DNA from: Ensifer sp. LCM 4579
GTDB taxonomy: Bacteria; Pseudomonadota; Alphaproteobacteria; Rhizobiales; Rhizobiaceae
Length of the DNA: 38,727 nt
Direction: 5' to 3'
NCBI RefSeq assembly: GCF_001854885.1
Contig: NZ_MDDV01000002.1
Span: 38,548 to 77,274 of the forward strand
Shown: positions 17,901 through 25,796 of the stretch, piece by piece
Layout of the letters: each line of letters opens with the position of its first letter
How positions within the stretch are numbered: the stretch's first letter is position 1
The notes under the pieces: model-generated
Seen by the model: only the letters and a program-made list of their open reading frames with translations
The model's database searches: none
What the model was told of the DNA's origin: nothing
Translations under genes and position numbers: made by a program

Positions 17901-19468
17901 ACTTCCACTTCGAATTTGATGGTGAAGCGGTCGCCCTAGGGTTCAGTCTTGCTGTCGATGCGATGTGCATGCGCCTGCGGTTCCCCGAGGCCTTGTGGCT
18001 GAACCTCGGAGCGGAGTCGGACTTGCGATATCGGGCGATGCGCACAGCGCGCTTCCACCATCAGGCATTGCACGGGCCGCTTGCCCAACGTGTAGAGAAC
18101 CCGTTCGCGCGTGAGTGGTTGGCGCATCTTATGCTCGCAGCCCTCAGCAATGAAGCGATTGCGCGTGGGATCTCGTTGAGGGAAGCGGCCGCACGGTTGG
18201 CGGTCGGGAACGCCGAACTCGGCCTCGACCAGACGCTCAACATCCTGTTTCAGTCTGCGATCGTTGATGATGCCAATGCACAAGGCAACCAGCAGGACAA
18301 GCTGCGCCAGGATCTGGCCGGCTTCCTCGCAGACCGGCAAGTGGTGGCCAGCCTGTTTGAGTTGGCTGAGATCCTATGGACGCCGATCAACGCGGGCTGG
18401 GAGCCATGGCTGCGCGAGCGATACGCTTCGACCGTTGGGGCGGCTGCGCTCAGCGCCATTACCAGCCTATGTCCGCAAATCGACAGCGACAGTCTGGTCC
18501 TCGATGTGACGGCCGGGGTTCGGGAAGAGGATGACGTGCTCGCCGGCACGCCCGATGGCGAGATTTGGATCAGCGAGATGACGCCGGGCGGCAATGGACA
18601 AATCGAAGAGGCGCGGCGTCGCTACGTCGAGGATCCGCGGCGGTTCTTCAGCCTTATGACGGCGGCGCTACGCGACAATGACTTCTCGCTCAGCGATTAT
18701 CAGCTTGGTCGCTTCCTCGCGGCGGTCGTGGAGGGTGACAGCGACGATCCATTGCCAACCGCGACGCGTGCGTTCCGGCATGCGTCAGGCGCGGTGGAGA
18801 GCCATGCGAGTTTCACTGCGTTGCGTCACGCGCTCGCGGAGGAGGGGTTCGTCACCTTTCATGCGTTCGTCGTCGCCCTTGCCAACCGCATTCTCCGGCC
18901 CGGATCGAGCAGCGACAGCGACGCCTTCTTCCTCGGCGCAATCCGGTCGTGGGACGCCGAGGAAGCGCGGCTTGGCATCGAGTTGGACGCCCGCGTGCTC
19001 GCCTACCGGCTCGCGCGCTCCGACGACATTGATGCGGCACTTGCCCTGGCCGGCATCGATCCGCCGACGGTCAATCCGGATCAGTGGCGATACGGCGTGA
19101 TTTACGGACTGCTCTGGCCGCGGGGCGCCCATATCAGGCAATCGGGTCTTCGGCCCTACTCGCCATTTGCCGATCTGCCGCTGCCTGATCCGCTGCTGTT
19201 GCGGACCTATCTGGCGGAGGATGCTGCGCTCGTCGATCTCGAGGCTGACGGCTGGCAGGATCTTTGCCTTGATCGTCTCGCCGACGTCGGCGCGGCGACG
19301 TTGGTCTGCCCGATGGCGGCTTCACCTTTGCTGGCGGACGCTCTGAGCTTTCTGGCGACCAATCCGGTGCAGTCCGGCTATCTATCGGTTTTTGCCCGCG
19401 TCCAGGCGGTGCGACGGGTGGAGAACGCTTTCCATGTAGATCTCGATGTCGCGGAGGCGCTGCAATGA
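14915..19468 (+). CDS. dpdJ: DpdJ, large DEAD/DEAH-like helicase
   Basis: A 1517-residue superfamily 2 helicase related to the COG1205/DrmA-like group. Motif I is SAGTGSGKTMAF with Lys202, motif II is LLDEVHTYAG (DEVH at 391-394), motif III LSATLKD, and the C-terminal helicase domain has ATASLEVGFNDPRVGAVIQH and QRKGRAGRSR (about 633-642). Between motifs Ia and II lies a cysteine cluster (Cys298, Cys303, Cys308, Cys328, Cys331) that looks like a zinc ribbon insertion. The last 700 residues have no assignable motif. ATG 14915 is chosen because GGGGAG lies at 14904-14909; the frame continues upstream inside dpdI but without support. Known context: a helicase of the Dpd restriction module. Its stop overlaps dpdK in ATGA. 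Confidence 0.9.
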   Translation: MEADEALLLAALDEIEQREARLLTWGLVDGDVSAGELHGIINTLLDDPRLRAGVSFADAGHVIVALIDRALLLDVGEVSGSRYRSRMAEGVRLLFRLRQLFPQHRGPIGWQTAPTLVADFRFIWRRRRYPRREINAATALATIASATPDQAARAALSALVDSYGPRFALAGFQVAAAARILGNFEGSQSTATLVSAGTGSGKTMAFYLPALSRIASHIQRDAVGDRWVKVLALYPRNELLKDQFAEVYGQARRLDALLAARGRRKILIGTFFGPTPRSAEKAHGARSGWRQTSAGLVCEYLRCPSPGCDGDMAWRDADRRTGRERLECLECSAAIESDEIILTRDRLQTEAPDILFTTTEMLNQRMGDDRFRHLFGIGERAQQPVEMMLLDEVHTYAGSSGAQVAFLLRRWRRLLRRHVSFVGLSATLKDGARFFAQLTGLYEQASAEIAPSNNDMVAEGAEYLLALRGDPVSRTALLSTTIQTGMLLSRLLDAPDERKSQGIIGERVFLFTDDIDVTNRMYFAMLDAEGRRSSGVPDLANKPDGGLASLRRPLPAQHRKLHGQDWEAVVEIGHTLQPQDRKAIGRVMSMDPGVGNNLDIIVATASLEVGFNDPRVGAVIQHKAPRDVAQFLQRKGRAGRSRQMRPWTVAVLSDYGRDRLAYQGYDLLFDPELPLRTLPIANRYVMRIQAVYATLDYLSQMLDSSRHGSVWLDLSRSTDNNYDRARQTALAGLIRRILTIPAELDRYASYLASALKVDESEVTPLLWDHPRPLMTQVLPTALRRLESNWRAWGQPGEDHQVFNSPLPEFAPANLFSDLNLPEVDIVLPQPGGATPERVAMPIAQALREFAPGRVSRRYGISHAFERHWLCPALDQNREQAVPLEPLARLERLGDWRINVADSIQMVPVYRPRVLEVQSPPATVVDTSNARLRWRSQIVARDQGLVLDPPRGGPWTSLIEDVRFYSHEGLSPIEVRRMALGSDAGIRFRDGVSLPKDFHFEFDGEAVALGFSLAVDAMCMRLRFPEALWLNLGAESDLRYRAMRTARFHHQALHGPLAQRVENPFAREWLAHLMLAALSNEAIARGISLREAAARLAVGNAELGLDQTLNILFQSAIVDDANAQGNQQDKLRQDLAGFLADRQVVASLFELAEILWTPINAGWEPWLRERYASTVGAAALSAITSLCPQIDSDSLVLDVTAGVREEDDVLAGTPDGEIWISEMTPGGNGQIEEARRRYVEDPRRFFSLMTAALRDNDFSLSDYQLGRFLAAVVEGDSDDPLPTATRAFRHASGAVESHASFTALRHALAEEGFVTFHAFVVALANRILRPGSSSDSDAFFLGAIRSWDAEEARLGIELDARVLAYRLARSDDIDAALALAGIDPPTVNPDQWRYGVIYGLLWPRGAHIRQSGLRPYSPFADLPLPDPLLLRTYLAEDAALVDLEADGWQDLCLDRLADVGAATLVCPMAASPLLADALSFLATNPVQSGYLSVFARVQAVRRVENAFHVDLDVAEALQ

Positions 19469-20004
19469 GCTTCGAGACACGACGGATCTTCAAGAGCGCG
19501 GTGACGAGCCAGAATCTCATTCGTGAACTCCTGCAAATGATGCTCCTCGGCGAACTCCTTGCGCCGGGCGGAGAGCGCGCCTGGCTGGTCAGCCCCTGGA
19601 TCAGCAACGTGGTGCTATTTGACAACCGCGCAGGCGGTTTCGGCTCAATCAATCCGGAGTGGGGCAGCCGCGAGATCAGATTGGTCGAGGTTTTGACCGA
19701 CGTCATGGCGCGCGGCACGGCACTCGGCATTGCAACGAGTCTAGACGATCACAACGATCCGCTCATCGATGCGCTCACGACGGCAGCCGACGAGGCTGGT
19801 CTCACCGGCAAGTTGTGCGTCGTCCGGCGACAGCATCTTCACATCAAGGGCTTGCTACTCAAACGAGGCCTGCTCACCGGGTCGATGAACCTCACCTACA
19901 ACGGCCTCGAATTAAACGACGAGATGGTGGTCTACGACACCACGCCGAAGACGCTCGCCGAAGCGCGGATCAATTTTGAATCATATGTGGGCGCGGCCGC
20001 ATGA
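19465..20004 (+). CDS. dpdK: DpdK, phospholipase D-like nuclease
   Basis: A 179-residue protein with one PLD-type HKD motif: His126 and Lys128 in HLHIKGLL, followed by GSMNLTYNG at 139-147, the Gly-Ser-x-Asn signature of PLD nucleases. A single motif per chain implies a dimeric active site as in Nuc or BfiI-type nucleases. No signal peptide is present, so it acts in the cytoplasm. In Dpd islands DpdK is the only restriction-module member with a clear nuclease motif, making it the likely DNA-cleaving subunit; that role is inference from the family. It overlaps dpdJ (ATGA at its start) and dpdD (ATGA at its end), indicating translational coupling and probable complex formation. Confidence 0.9.
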   Translation: MSFETRRIFKSAVTSQNLIRELLQMMLLGELLAPGGERAWLVSPWISNVVLFDNRAGGFGSINPEWGSREIRLVEVLTDVMARGTALGIATSLDDHNDPLIDALTTAADEAGLTGKLCVVRRQHLHIKGLLLKRGLLTGSMNLTYNGLELNDEMVVYDTTPKTLAEARINFESYVGAAA

Positions 20005-22274
20005 TCGAGCATCTGCCCGAGAGTGAGCAAGAATGGCTGAAGAGCTTCTTCGCATCTCCGAACGAGCTGAGTTGGAGGTCGCTTCTCGGCGGCTCCGCTC
20101 CTGCGGAACAGGCGGATCAGATTCGGCGATGGCTCGCCCATCTCGGCGCTGATAGGGCCAACGCACCGCTGGTTCTTCCGTTCGTGCGCGGCGGAGAGGT
20201 GACGGGCTGGTATGCCACCACGCAAGGGGTCGCCGGCGGATTTGAGCTCGGGGACGAACTCAAAGCGTGGCTCGGGCCGACGTGGCTAAGCCGCTTCGAC
20301 CGAGTGCCGAGCGATGCCGCCGATCCGATGGCGGCCGCGCTTCGCGGCCGCTTTGGTGGGACTGTCTATCGCTTCACCGGACCCGATGCCGCAGCAAGGC
20401 GGGCGATCGCCGGTCGCTTAAGTGATTTTGCCGCGCTTCTCGAGCGAAAGCCGCGAGTGACACGCGCGCAGATCCGCCCGGTCGGAGTGATCCGTGGCGA
20501 CTTCGAGCGCGCGCTGCTGGCCGGCGACGAGACGCAGGCCGAGGCAATGATCGCCGAGTTGAAACAGACCGGACGCCTCAACGAGGAGAACCTCAAATAT
20601 CTCGACGTGCGGCTGAGCGCTGGCCTCGGGCTCTGGCCGCAGATCGCGCGCGATCACTGGCTCATCAAGACGCTCGCGGATATTGCCCTTCCGCCGCAGA
20701 TTCTCGCAGACTTGATCGAGGCGCTTTACCGCACCTATGTCGACGAGGCTGAGGCGAGTGGCGATCCGGCCGCGCTGCGCGAAGCCTTCATCGCTCACGT
20801 CGCAACACCTTATCCCAAACTGTTTGCATCGCGTCGGGGCATTCGTGCGCCACGCGTGGTCAAGGCGTTCGCGCTGTTCGAGCAGTTGCAACCGAGCCCC
20901 GACCCTACGATCGTCGCTTCGCTCCTCGCGCTGTTGCCTGCAGGAACGGACACCGCTGTGTTCGAGCCGGCTCCTGTCATAGAGGCCAAGTCCCCGTCTG
21001 CCTCGACGTTGGACGAGGCGGACGAAGCTTTTGACGACGGGCAGATCGATCGCGCTTTCGAATTTTACATGCGGCTGCCGCCGAGCAGGAAGACCATTAG
21101 CAGGTTGGTGTCCTGCGTGGGGACGATCGGAACCGACGAGGCTCGGGATCGTCTCCTTTCGCTACTTGAAGGCTCCGATCCGGCGATCCTCGATTCTTTG
21201 GCGCCTGCCGTCGCGGCGAAGATCGAGAGCCTGAGGCTGTCGCAGACAGCCGATTCAGCGCCCGCGCAAGCCCAACCGACGCCCGCAGCCACGCTAAGCC
21301 CGTGGTTGCGGTGGGCGGAGCAGTTGCAGGCGGGGCGAAATCTCGTAACCGCCGAGCGCGACGTGCAATCCGCTCCGACCAACTGGGATGCATCAGAGAT
21401 AAGAGAAAGCAGTGCACTCGCCCAGCAGTTCGCCAATATCATCGGCGGTCTCGATGGCGAGGGCAGCGCGATCGCTCGCGCTGCCGTTCCGCAGATCTTC
21501 GCAAGCTTCTTCCCCGACGACGTGAAGGCGTCGCCGGCAGCAAAGCCGATCGCGTCGTTGCTGTTCCTGCTGATCGCGATGGATGGCACGCTATCGCGGA
21601 TGGACCTCGATCTGCTCGCACAGTTGACGACGCTGCTGATAGAGCAGGGATTGTCATCATCCGAGTATGTGTCGCTGATGGGCGATCTCGAAGATGTCCA
21701 GAATCGGATCGGCTCCTACGCCTATCTGCCTTGGAGCCTCGATGTGACCGAGGCGCTGGCGATCCTTCCCAGTCCATCGAATCGGGCGCGCGACGCCCGG
21801 CTGAGGCTGTTCCTGCAGGTGCTTCACCAGGCTGCCGGCTTTGCCCATCGATTGGTGCCAGCGGATCTTGTTTCGATCGAGACGCTGGCGAAGGACTATG
21901 GCGTCGGGTCCGAGGCAATCAGCGCCCTAAAACGCAAGCAGAACGGGGATGACGCTGCCGCCGCTGCTCTGCCAAACCTCAAAGGCAAGACAATCGGCAT
22001 CTACACGCTGGCGGAAGCGGCGGGCAGCCGAGCAAAGACGGCGCTCGAAGAGTTGTTTCCAGGCTGCAAGGTGGCCGTGAATTCCGATCTGGTCGCGACG
22101 ACGCAACTGACGAACCTTGCCAAGGCCGCCGACCTGTTCGTCTTCGCCTGGAAGAGCAGTAGCCACCAAGCCTTCTACTGTGTGAAGGATGCTCTGGCTG
22201 GCAAACAGCCGATCTGGGCACCGGGCAAGGGAACGGCCAGCATCCTACGGGCAGTCCTCGATCGTCTCAATTGA
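20001..22274 (+). CDS. dpdD: DpdD, Dpd system protein with DUF2325-like C-terminus
   Basis: A 757-residue protein placed last in the plus-strand operon. The N-terminal 480 residues are helical and partly repeat-like (ERALLAGDETQAEAMIAEL; DDGQIDRAFEFYMRLP), suggesting TPR-like helical pairs. The last 95 residues (from about 660, KGKTIGIYTLAEAAGSRAK through ADLFVFAWKSSSHQAFYC to a GKGTASILRAVLDRL end) match the shape of DUF2325 domains: an N-terminal beta strand, an SH-containing loop, and a terminal GxGxxSxL helix. Size and position fit DpdD; the known biochemical role is unclear. The ATG 20001 is in ATGA overlap with dpdK. The gene converges on a HAD hydrolase gene with a 181-base gap; no clear hairpin-plus-T terminator is visible there. 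Confidence 0.85.
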   Translation: MIEHLPESEQEWLKSFFASPNELSWRSLLGGSAPAEQADQIRRWLAHLGADRANAPLVLPFVRGGEVTGWYATTQGVAGGFELGDELKAWLGPTWLSRFDRVPSDAADPMAAALRGRFGGTVYRFTGPDAAARRAIAGRLSDFAALLERKPRVTRAQIRPVGVIRGDFERALLAGDETQAEAMIAELKQTGRLNEENLKYLDVRLSAGLGLWPQIARDHWLIKTLADIALPPQILADLIEALYRTYVDEAEASGDPAALREAFIAHVATPYPKLFASRRGIRAPRVVKAFALFEQLQPSPDPTIVASLLALLPAGTDTAVFEPAPVIEAKSPSASTLDEADEAFDDGQIDRAFEFYMRLPPSRKTISRLVSCVGTIGTDEARDRLLSLLEGSDPAILDSLAPAVAAKIESLRLSQTADSAPAQAQPTPAATLSPWLRWAEQLQAGRNLVTAERDVQSAPTNWDASEIRESSALAQQFANIIGGLDGEGSAIARAAVPQIFASFFPDDVKASPAAKPIASLLFLLIAMDGTLSRMDLDLLAQLTTLLIEQGLSSSEYVSLMGDLEDVQNRIGSYAYLPWSLDVTEALAILPSPSNRARDARLRLFLQVLHQAAGFAHRLVPADLVSIETLAKDYGVGSEAISALKRKQNGDDAAAAALPNLKGKTIGIYTLAEAAGSRAKTALEELFPGCKVAVNSDLVATTQLTNLAKAADLFVFAWKSSSHQAFYCVKDALAGKQPIWAPGKGTASILRAVLDRLN

Positions 22275-22455
22275 CGCGAGTTCCCTTCAACCCGGCTCAG
22301 AAGCGCCTGACCATCGAGTCCATCGCGGCCGTTTAGAAGGTTCGGGCTGGCCACGAGTACCTTTTGTTTTGCTCGACGACCAGCTTTCCCGTACTCCGAG
22401 TTAATGCAGGCTTTGTGCGTTAAGCAAGGTTACGTCTTGTTTGACCCCCAAGAAT

Positions 22456-23292
22456 TCAGGTTCCCGCTAGTCTCTTCTGGTGAGAAGATAGCTGATCTGC
22501 TTGAATGACAAGCGACACCGCAGCATCGAAGGTTGCGGCTTGAAGGGTTTCAAAGTTTGCCGCTTGCAGTTCCCACTTTGGTTGGAATGCGCCAGGAACA
22601 TAGATTGTCGTTAAACCGGCTTCGCTGGCTGGCTTGATGTCGCGGGTAAGTTGGTCACCGATCATGTAGATCGTCTGCCCATTCTTCGCCAGTCTACTCA
22701 CCCGCTTGAACATCCGCGAGGTTTTAGGCGCTTCAAATATCCTCTCAATATACCCGCTCAAGCCGTGGTGCTCGATCGTACGAATGACCCGTTTACGGCT
22801 CCCCTCGGTCAAGACGACAGTCCTTGCTCCGGCCGATGCTAAGTCGCGAAGGCCAGCAAGAACACCTTCCAAAAGATTTGGCTGAGTCGCAATCATGTCG
22901 AAGAATGTCCGCTCGATCTGCGATATGGCCTCAGGTGCAAGACCGCATTGCAATCCGTCGTTCCAAGCGCGTCGTACGGCCTCTTGCTGGGACAAGCCTT
23001 GAAGACCGAGAGCCAGTGCATTCACGAGAAGTCGTGGTGGATAGCGAAGCCCGAGATGGTGACTTTCCGCAAGCGCCTGGTCGAAATTCCTGACGTAGCT
23101 CAACCGGCCTTCGACGGGGCCCGACGTTGCTAAGGCCTCTTCCACGCCTGAGAGGAGTGCAAGCTGCGCACGCGCGAAGACACCGTCGGTGTCCCAAAGC
23201 GTGTTGTCTGCATCGACGAGGACAAGAGTTCCCGCGAGACCCTTATCAAGGCGACGTGCTGCAGGGCTGACCATTTGCTGCAGTGGAGACAT
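22456..23292 (-). CDS. HAD-superfamily hydrolase
   Basis: A 278-residue haloacid dehalogenase-like hydrolase. Motif I is LVLVDADNTLWD (Asp27 nucleophile, Asp29 acid/base), motif II is the Thr/Ser of VLTEGSRKR, a basic residue suitable for motif III lies in RMFKRVSRLAK, and motif IV is MIGDQLTRDI. The helical cap between motifs I and II is of the C1 type. The substrate is unknown. It is the last gene of the modification operon; ATG 23292 overlaps the membrane-protein gene by 47 bases, and a further ATG at 23274 is possible. A phosphatase acting on a pathway nucleotide is an attractive idea but is only inference from position. Confidence 0.75.
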   Translation of the reverse strand: MSPLQQMVSPAARRLDKGLAGTLVLVDADNTLWDTDGVFARAQLALLSGVEEALATSGPVEGRLSYVRNFDQALAESHHLGLRYPPRLLVNALALGLQGLSQQEAVRRAWNDGLQCGLAPEAISQIERTFFDMIATQPNLLEGVLAGLRDLASAGARTVVLTEGSRKRVIRTIEHHGLSGYIERIFEAPKTSRMFKRVSRLAKNGQTIYMIGDQLTRDIKPASEAGLTTIYVPGAFQPKWELQAANFETLQAATFDAAVSLVIQADQLSSHQKRLAGT

Positions 23293-24160
23293 TGTTTCCG
23301 CCCGTGACGCACACCGTGGATACCGGTGTCTCAATCCGAATCACCGGATTAGACTCCTTTTTTGCCGGCGGCACAAAGGCAAATAGAAGAGCGGTCACAA
23401 AAATCCAGAAGAACAGGACCTTGATAGCCGATGATTGCAGGCGCTGAGCAGGCTCCAAAAACCTTACCTTATCTGCAACTTTGGCGGCGATAAGATACGT
23501 TTCAAGAATGTAGTTCTTGAGATATTCGACTTTCAATTCGGGGGCAGTCTTTATGGCATCAGCGGGGTCAACAAAAGCTCTTGCCCATCTGTTTGGCTGA
23601 GTGCGCGAGATCGGCATCCAGAAAAGCATCGACACGGGGGGCTTGTCTCTCGCAGCGGCTCTGGGGTAGCGAAACCGTGCCCGGATCGCATGAAACGTTA
23701 CCAAAGCCCCGGCAGTTGCGAACAACGCGAACGACGCGAATAGCAAATAGCTGACAATGATCGCTACGCTGATGGCCGACAGCGATCGATCGGTCCAGGC
23801 GATCATAGAAAGAGGGTAGCCATCAGCAAGGCGGTTGAAGGCCAGTCCGGAAAAAGCGGACAGGAAGGTGACGATCGTCAGCAAGCGGGTCGCTTTACCG
23901 TCCTGATAGTCAGTTTGGGCTGTGACCTCATCGAGCGACTCTCGTGCAACCTTCAATGCGTTTTCGATGTCGTCAGGTCCAGGCGCCAACTGCTTTAGTT
24001 CCGCACTGATCGCCTCGATCGCTTCCTTGTCTGTCAGGGTCCGCAATTTGCCTGGAGCACGGTTGTCGTCAGCCCGAGGAAAATAAGAAAGAGATTTACC
24101 ACAGATGGCTTCCCAAACGGCCTGTGCGCATCCCAGCTTGTCCTCGGCTTCGGTTGTCAT
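23246..24160 (-). CDS. Three-helix membrane protein, unknown
   Basis: A 304-residue protein that starts at ATG 24160 in ATGA overlap with the transporter gene. About 85 charged residues precede a first transmembrane helix (about 90-108, LLTIVTFLSAFSGLAF), followed by a second (about 129-156, VAIIVSYLLFASFALFATAG), a cytoplasmic-looking stretch of about 90 residues with a helix leading to the membrane, and a third (about 246-264, IKVLFFWIFVTALLFAFVPP). The C-terminal 40 residues are polar with two cysteines. There is no signal peptide. I do not recognise the family. The layout (soluble N-terminus, helical pair, amphipathic linker, single helix) recalls membrane effectors of defence systems such as Pycsar-type TM proteins, but the resemblance is only topological. 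The frame continues upstream into the shadow of the transporter; that part is not coding. Confidence 0.7.
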   Translation of the reverse strand: MTTEAEDKLGCAQAVWEAICGKSLSYFPRADDNRAPGKLRTLTDKEAIEAISAELKQLAPGPDDIENALKVARESLDEVTAQTDYQDGKATRLLTIVTFLSAFSGLAFNRLADGYPLSMIAWTDRSLSAISVAIIVSYLLFASFALFATAGALVTFHAIRARFRYPRAAARDKPPVSMLFWMPISRTQPNRWARAFVDPADAIKTAPELKVEYLKNYILETYLIAAKVADKVRFLEPAQRLQSSAIKVLFFWIFVTALLFAFVPPAKKESNPVIRIETPVSTVCVTGGNNVSTAANGQPCSTSP

Positions 24161-24729
24161 GCTGGAACGATCCCCAATCTTCGGTCGCGGTTGCGGATCC
24201 AAAACAGAGCTGGAAGCGCGGCTACAACCATGATCAATTTGCCTACAACCTGTCCAGCCAGAAAATCGAGTGAACCGAAGGCAAGCCAGAGGAACATCAC
24301 GCTGTCGACAACGAGACCCGCAACGCTGCTCGCGAATGCTGCCTTGACTAGCCCCTTTTTCTGTAGGGGCGTGAATACAAGGAGGTCGGCAAGCTCGGAC
24401 GTCAGAAACGCACTGGCCGAGGCGAGTGCGAGCGCTGGCGCCGTAAAGATCGTTGACAAGAAGGCGCCCACGATGATCGCTCCAAATGCCCAGATGAGCC
24501 CGAGACGCCGCTGAACCAGATCGCGCAGGACAAGTGCCAGACCGACGAGAAGGACACCGCTTGGAGCCGTCAGGCCCGGTCCGACGGGGATAAGGCAGGG
24601 TCCGCCCGGCACACAGACGGTGCCGACATGGCCGATCATGTAATTTGCAAGTGGGATGCAGGCGGCAAAGCCAGCCAGGAAGATTCCGCCCTCGATCCAC
24701 TGCCGGTTTCGCATATTCATCTCTGTCAC
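24157..24729 (-). CDS. VUT/YhhQ-family 7-deazaguanine precursor transporter
   Basis: A 190-residue polytopic membrane protein with about six hydrophobic helices. The signature [19 protein letters not shown], with an acidic-helix pattern S-E-x-A-D-L, is characteristic of the VUT (vitamin uptake transporter, DUF165)/YhhQ family, which imports queuosine precursors such as preQ0 and preQ1. The length is a little short compared with E. coli YhhQ. It sits directly after queC: the possible GTG start at 24729 forms a GTGA overlap with the queC stop, and an ATG at 24720 is an alternative with a GTGACAGAG stretch upstream. Placement inside a 7-deazaguanine operon suggests uptake of preQ0 or related bases to supplement synthesis; substrate is inferred. 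Confidence 0.82.
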   Translation of the reverse strand: MTEMNMRNRQWIEGGIFLAGFAACIPLANYMIGHVGTVCVPGGPCLIPVGPGLTAPSGVLLVGLALVLRDLVQRRLGLIWAFGAIIVGAFLSTIFTAPALALASASAFLTSELADLLVFTPLQKKGLVKAAFASSVAGLVVDSVMFLWLAFGSLDFLAGQVVGKLIMVVAALPALFWIRNRDRRLGIVPA

Positions 24730-25427
24730 ACTTCTAGTGCCACGAATTGCTCGTAGCCCTTTGCCCGCAGGTCACAAGCAGGGCAGGTGCCGCAGCCGTA
24801 GCCCCAGTCATGAAACGCACCGCGTTCACCGAGATAGCAGGTATGGCTTTCCTTCACGATCAGATCGACCAGCATTTTACCGCCGAGATCTTTGGCCAAT
24901 TGCCACGTTGCCGCTTTGTCGATCCACATCAGCGGCGTATCGAGGACAAATCGCTTTTCCATTCCGATATTGAGCGCGACCTGCAGGGCCTTGATCGTGT
25001 CGTCACGGCAGTCGGGGTAGCCAGAGTAGTCGGTTTCGCACATGCCGCCCACAATGTGCTTCAGTCCGCGGCGATAGGCCAGCGCCGCCGCAAAGGTCAG
25101 GAAGATCAAGTTGCGGCCGGGGACAAATGTATTGGGCAGGCCGGATGCCGCCATCTCGATCTGCATTCCGCTTGTCAGCGCAGTGTCGGAGATTTCGCCG
25201 AGAGCGGCGAGCGAAATCGTATGGTCGTCCCCAAGACGATCCGCCCAGACAGGATTGAGCGAACGCATCTGAGTGCGCAGCGTGTCGCGGCATTCGAGTT
25301 CGATCCGATGGCGCTGACCGTAGTCAAAGCCGACCGTCTCCACGCGCTCAAATCGATCGAGCGCCCAGGCGAGGCATGTCGTTGAGTCCTGGCCCCCAGA
25401 AAACAGTACTAGAGCAGTTTCCGACAC
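24726..25427 (-). CDS. queC: QueC, 7-cyano-7-deazaguanine (preQ0) synthase
   Basis: A 233-residue enzyme of the usual QueC length. It converts 7-carboxy-7-deazaguanine, ammonia and ATP to preQ0. The PP-loop SGGQDS (10-15) binds ATP, and four cysteines at 197, 212, 215 and 218 (the CGTCPAC cluster) bind zinc. Other family landmarks are FVPGRNL and ESHTCY. The start is GTG 25427, supported by GAGGGAG overlapping the queD stop codon; 12 bases separate it from queD. In this operon preQ0 is the base that DpdA inserts into DNA. No queF is nearby, so the pathway stops at preQ0 here. Confidence 0.95.
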   Translation of the reverse strand: MSETALVLFSGGQDSTTCLAWALDRFERVETVGFDYGQRHRIELECRDTLRTQMRSLNPVWADRLGDDHTISLAALGEISDTALTSGMQIEMAASGLPNTFVPGRNLIFLTFAAALAYRRGLKHIVGGMCETDYSGYPDCRDDTIKALQVALNIGMEKRFVLDTPLMWIDKAATWQLAKDLGGKMLVDLIVKESHTCYLGERGAFHDWGYGCGTCPACDLRAKGYEQFVALEV

Positions 25428-25439
25428 TCTACGCTCCCT

Positions 25440-25796
25440 CTATTCGCCTTCATATTCTGCCCAGCAGGACGGTGTCTCAAACACTTTGACCGAGTTCAAC
25501 TCATTGAGCAGCGGCTTGACCTTTCGCCAGACCCAGACTGCGATGTTCTCGGCCGTCGGATTTTCGAGGCCCTCGATATCGTTGAGTGTATGATGATCGA
25601 GGCTCTCGAGAACCGGGCCAAAGACTTTCTCCACATCAAAGAAGTCGATGACGAAACCCGTTTCGGGATCGACGGAGCCCTTCAGTTGTAGTTCGACCCG
25701 ATAGGAATGGCCGTGCATGCGATGGCACTTGTGCGTTGAGGGTACGTGCGGAAGTCGGTGAGCGGCTTCGAATGTAAAGGCTTGGGTGATTTTCAT
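25440..25796 (-). CDS. queD: QueD, 6-carboxy-5,6,7,8-tetrahydropterin synthase
   Basis: A 118-residue pterin enzyme. It converts dihydroneopterin triphosphate to 6-carboxytetrahydropterin. Zinc ligands are His13 (FEAAHRL), His28 and His30 (HRMHGHS), Cys24 is the catalytic cysteine, and the DHHTLND segment carries the catalytic Asp/His pair. The ATG at 25796 is preferred: it overlaps the queE stop in ATGA and begins MKITQAFTFEAAH, the usual start of the family, whereas an upstream in-frame extension lies within queE. The GTP cyclohydrolase I (FolE) needed to make its substrate is not in the window. Confidence 0.95.
   Translation of the reverse strand: MKITQAFTFEAAHRLPHVPSTHKCHRMHGHSYRVELQLKGSVDPETGFVIDFFDVEKVFGPVLESLDHHTLNDIEGLENPTAENIAVWVWRKVKPLLNELNSVKVFETPSCWAEYEGE

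Noticed and set aside
24161..24700. Upstream extension of the membrane-protein frame
   Set aside because: It is a shadow of the transporter gene; ATG 24160 overlaps the transporter stop in ATGA and begins the coherent protein.
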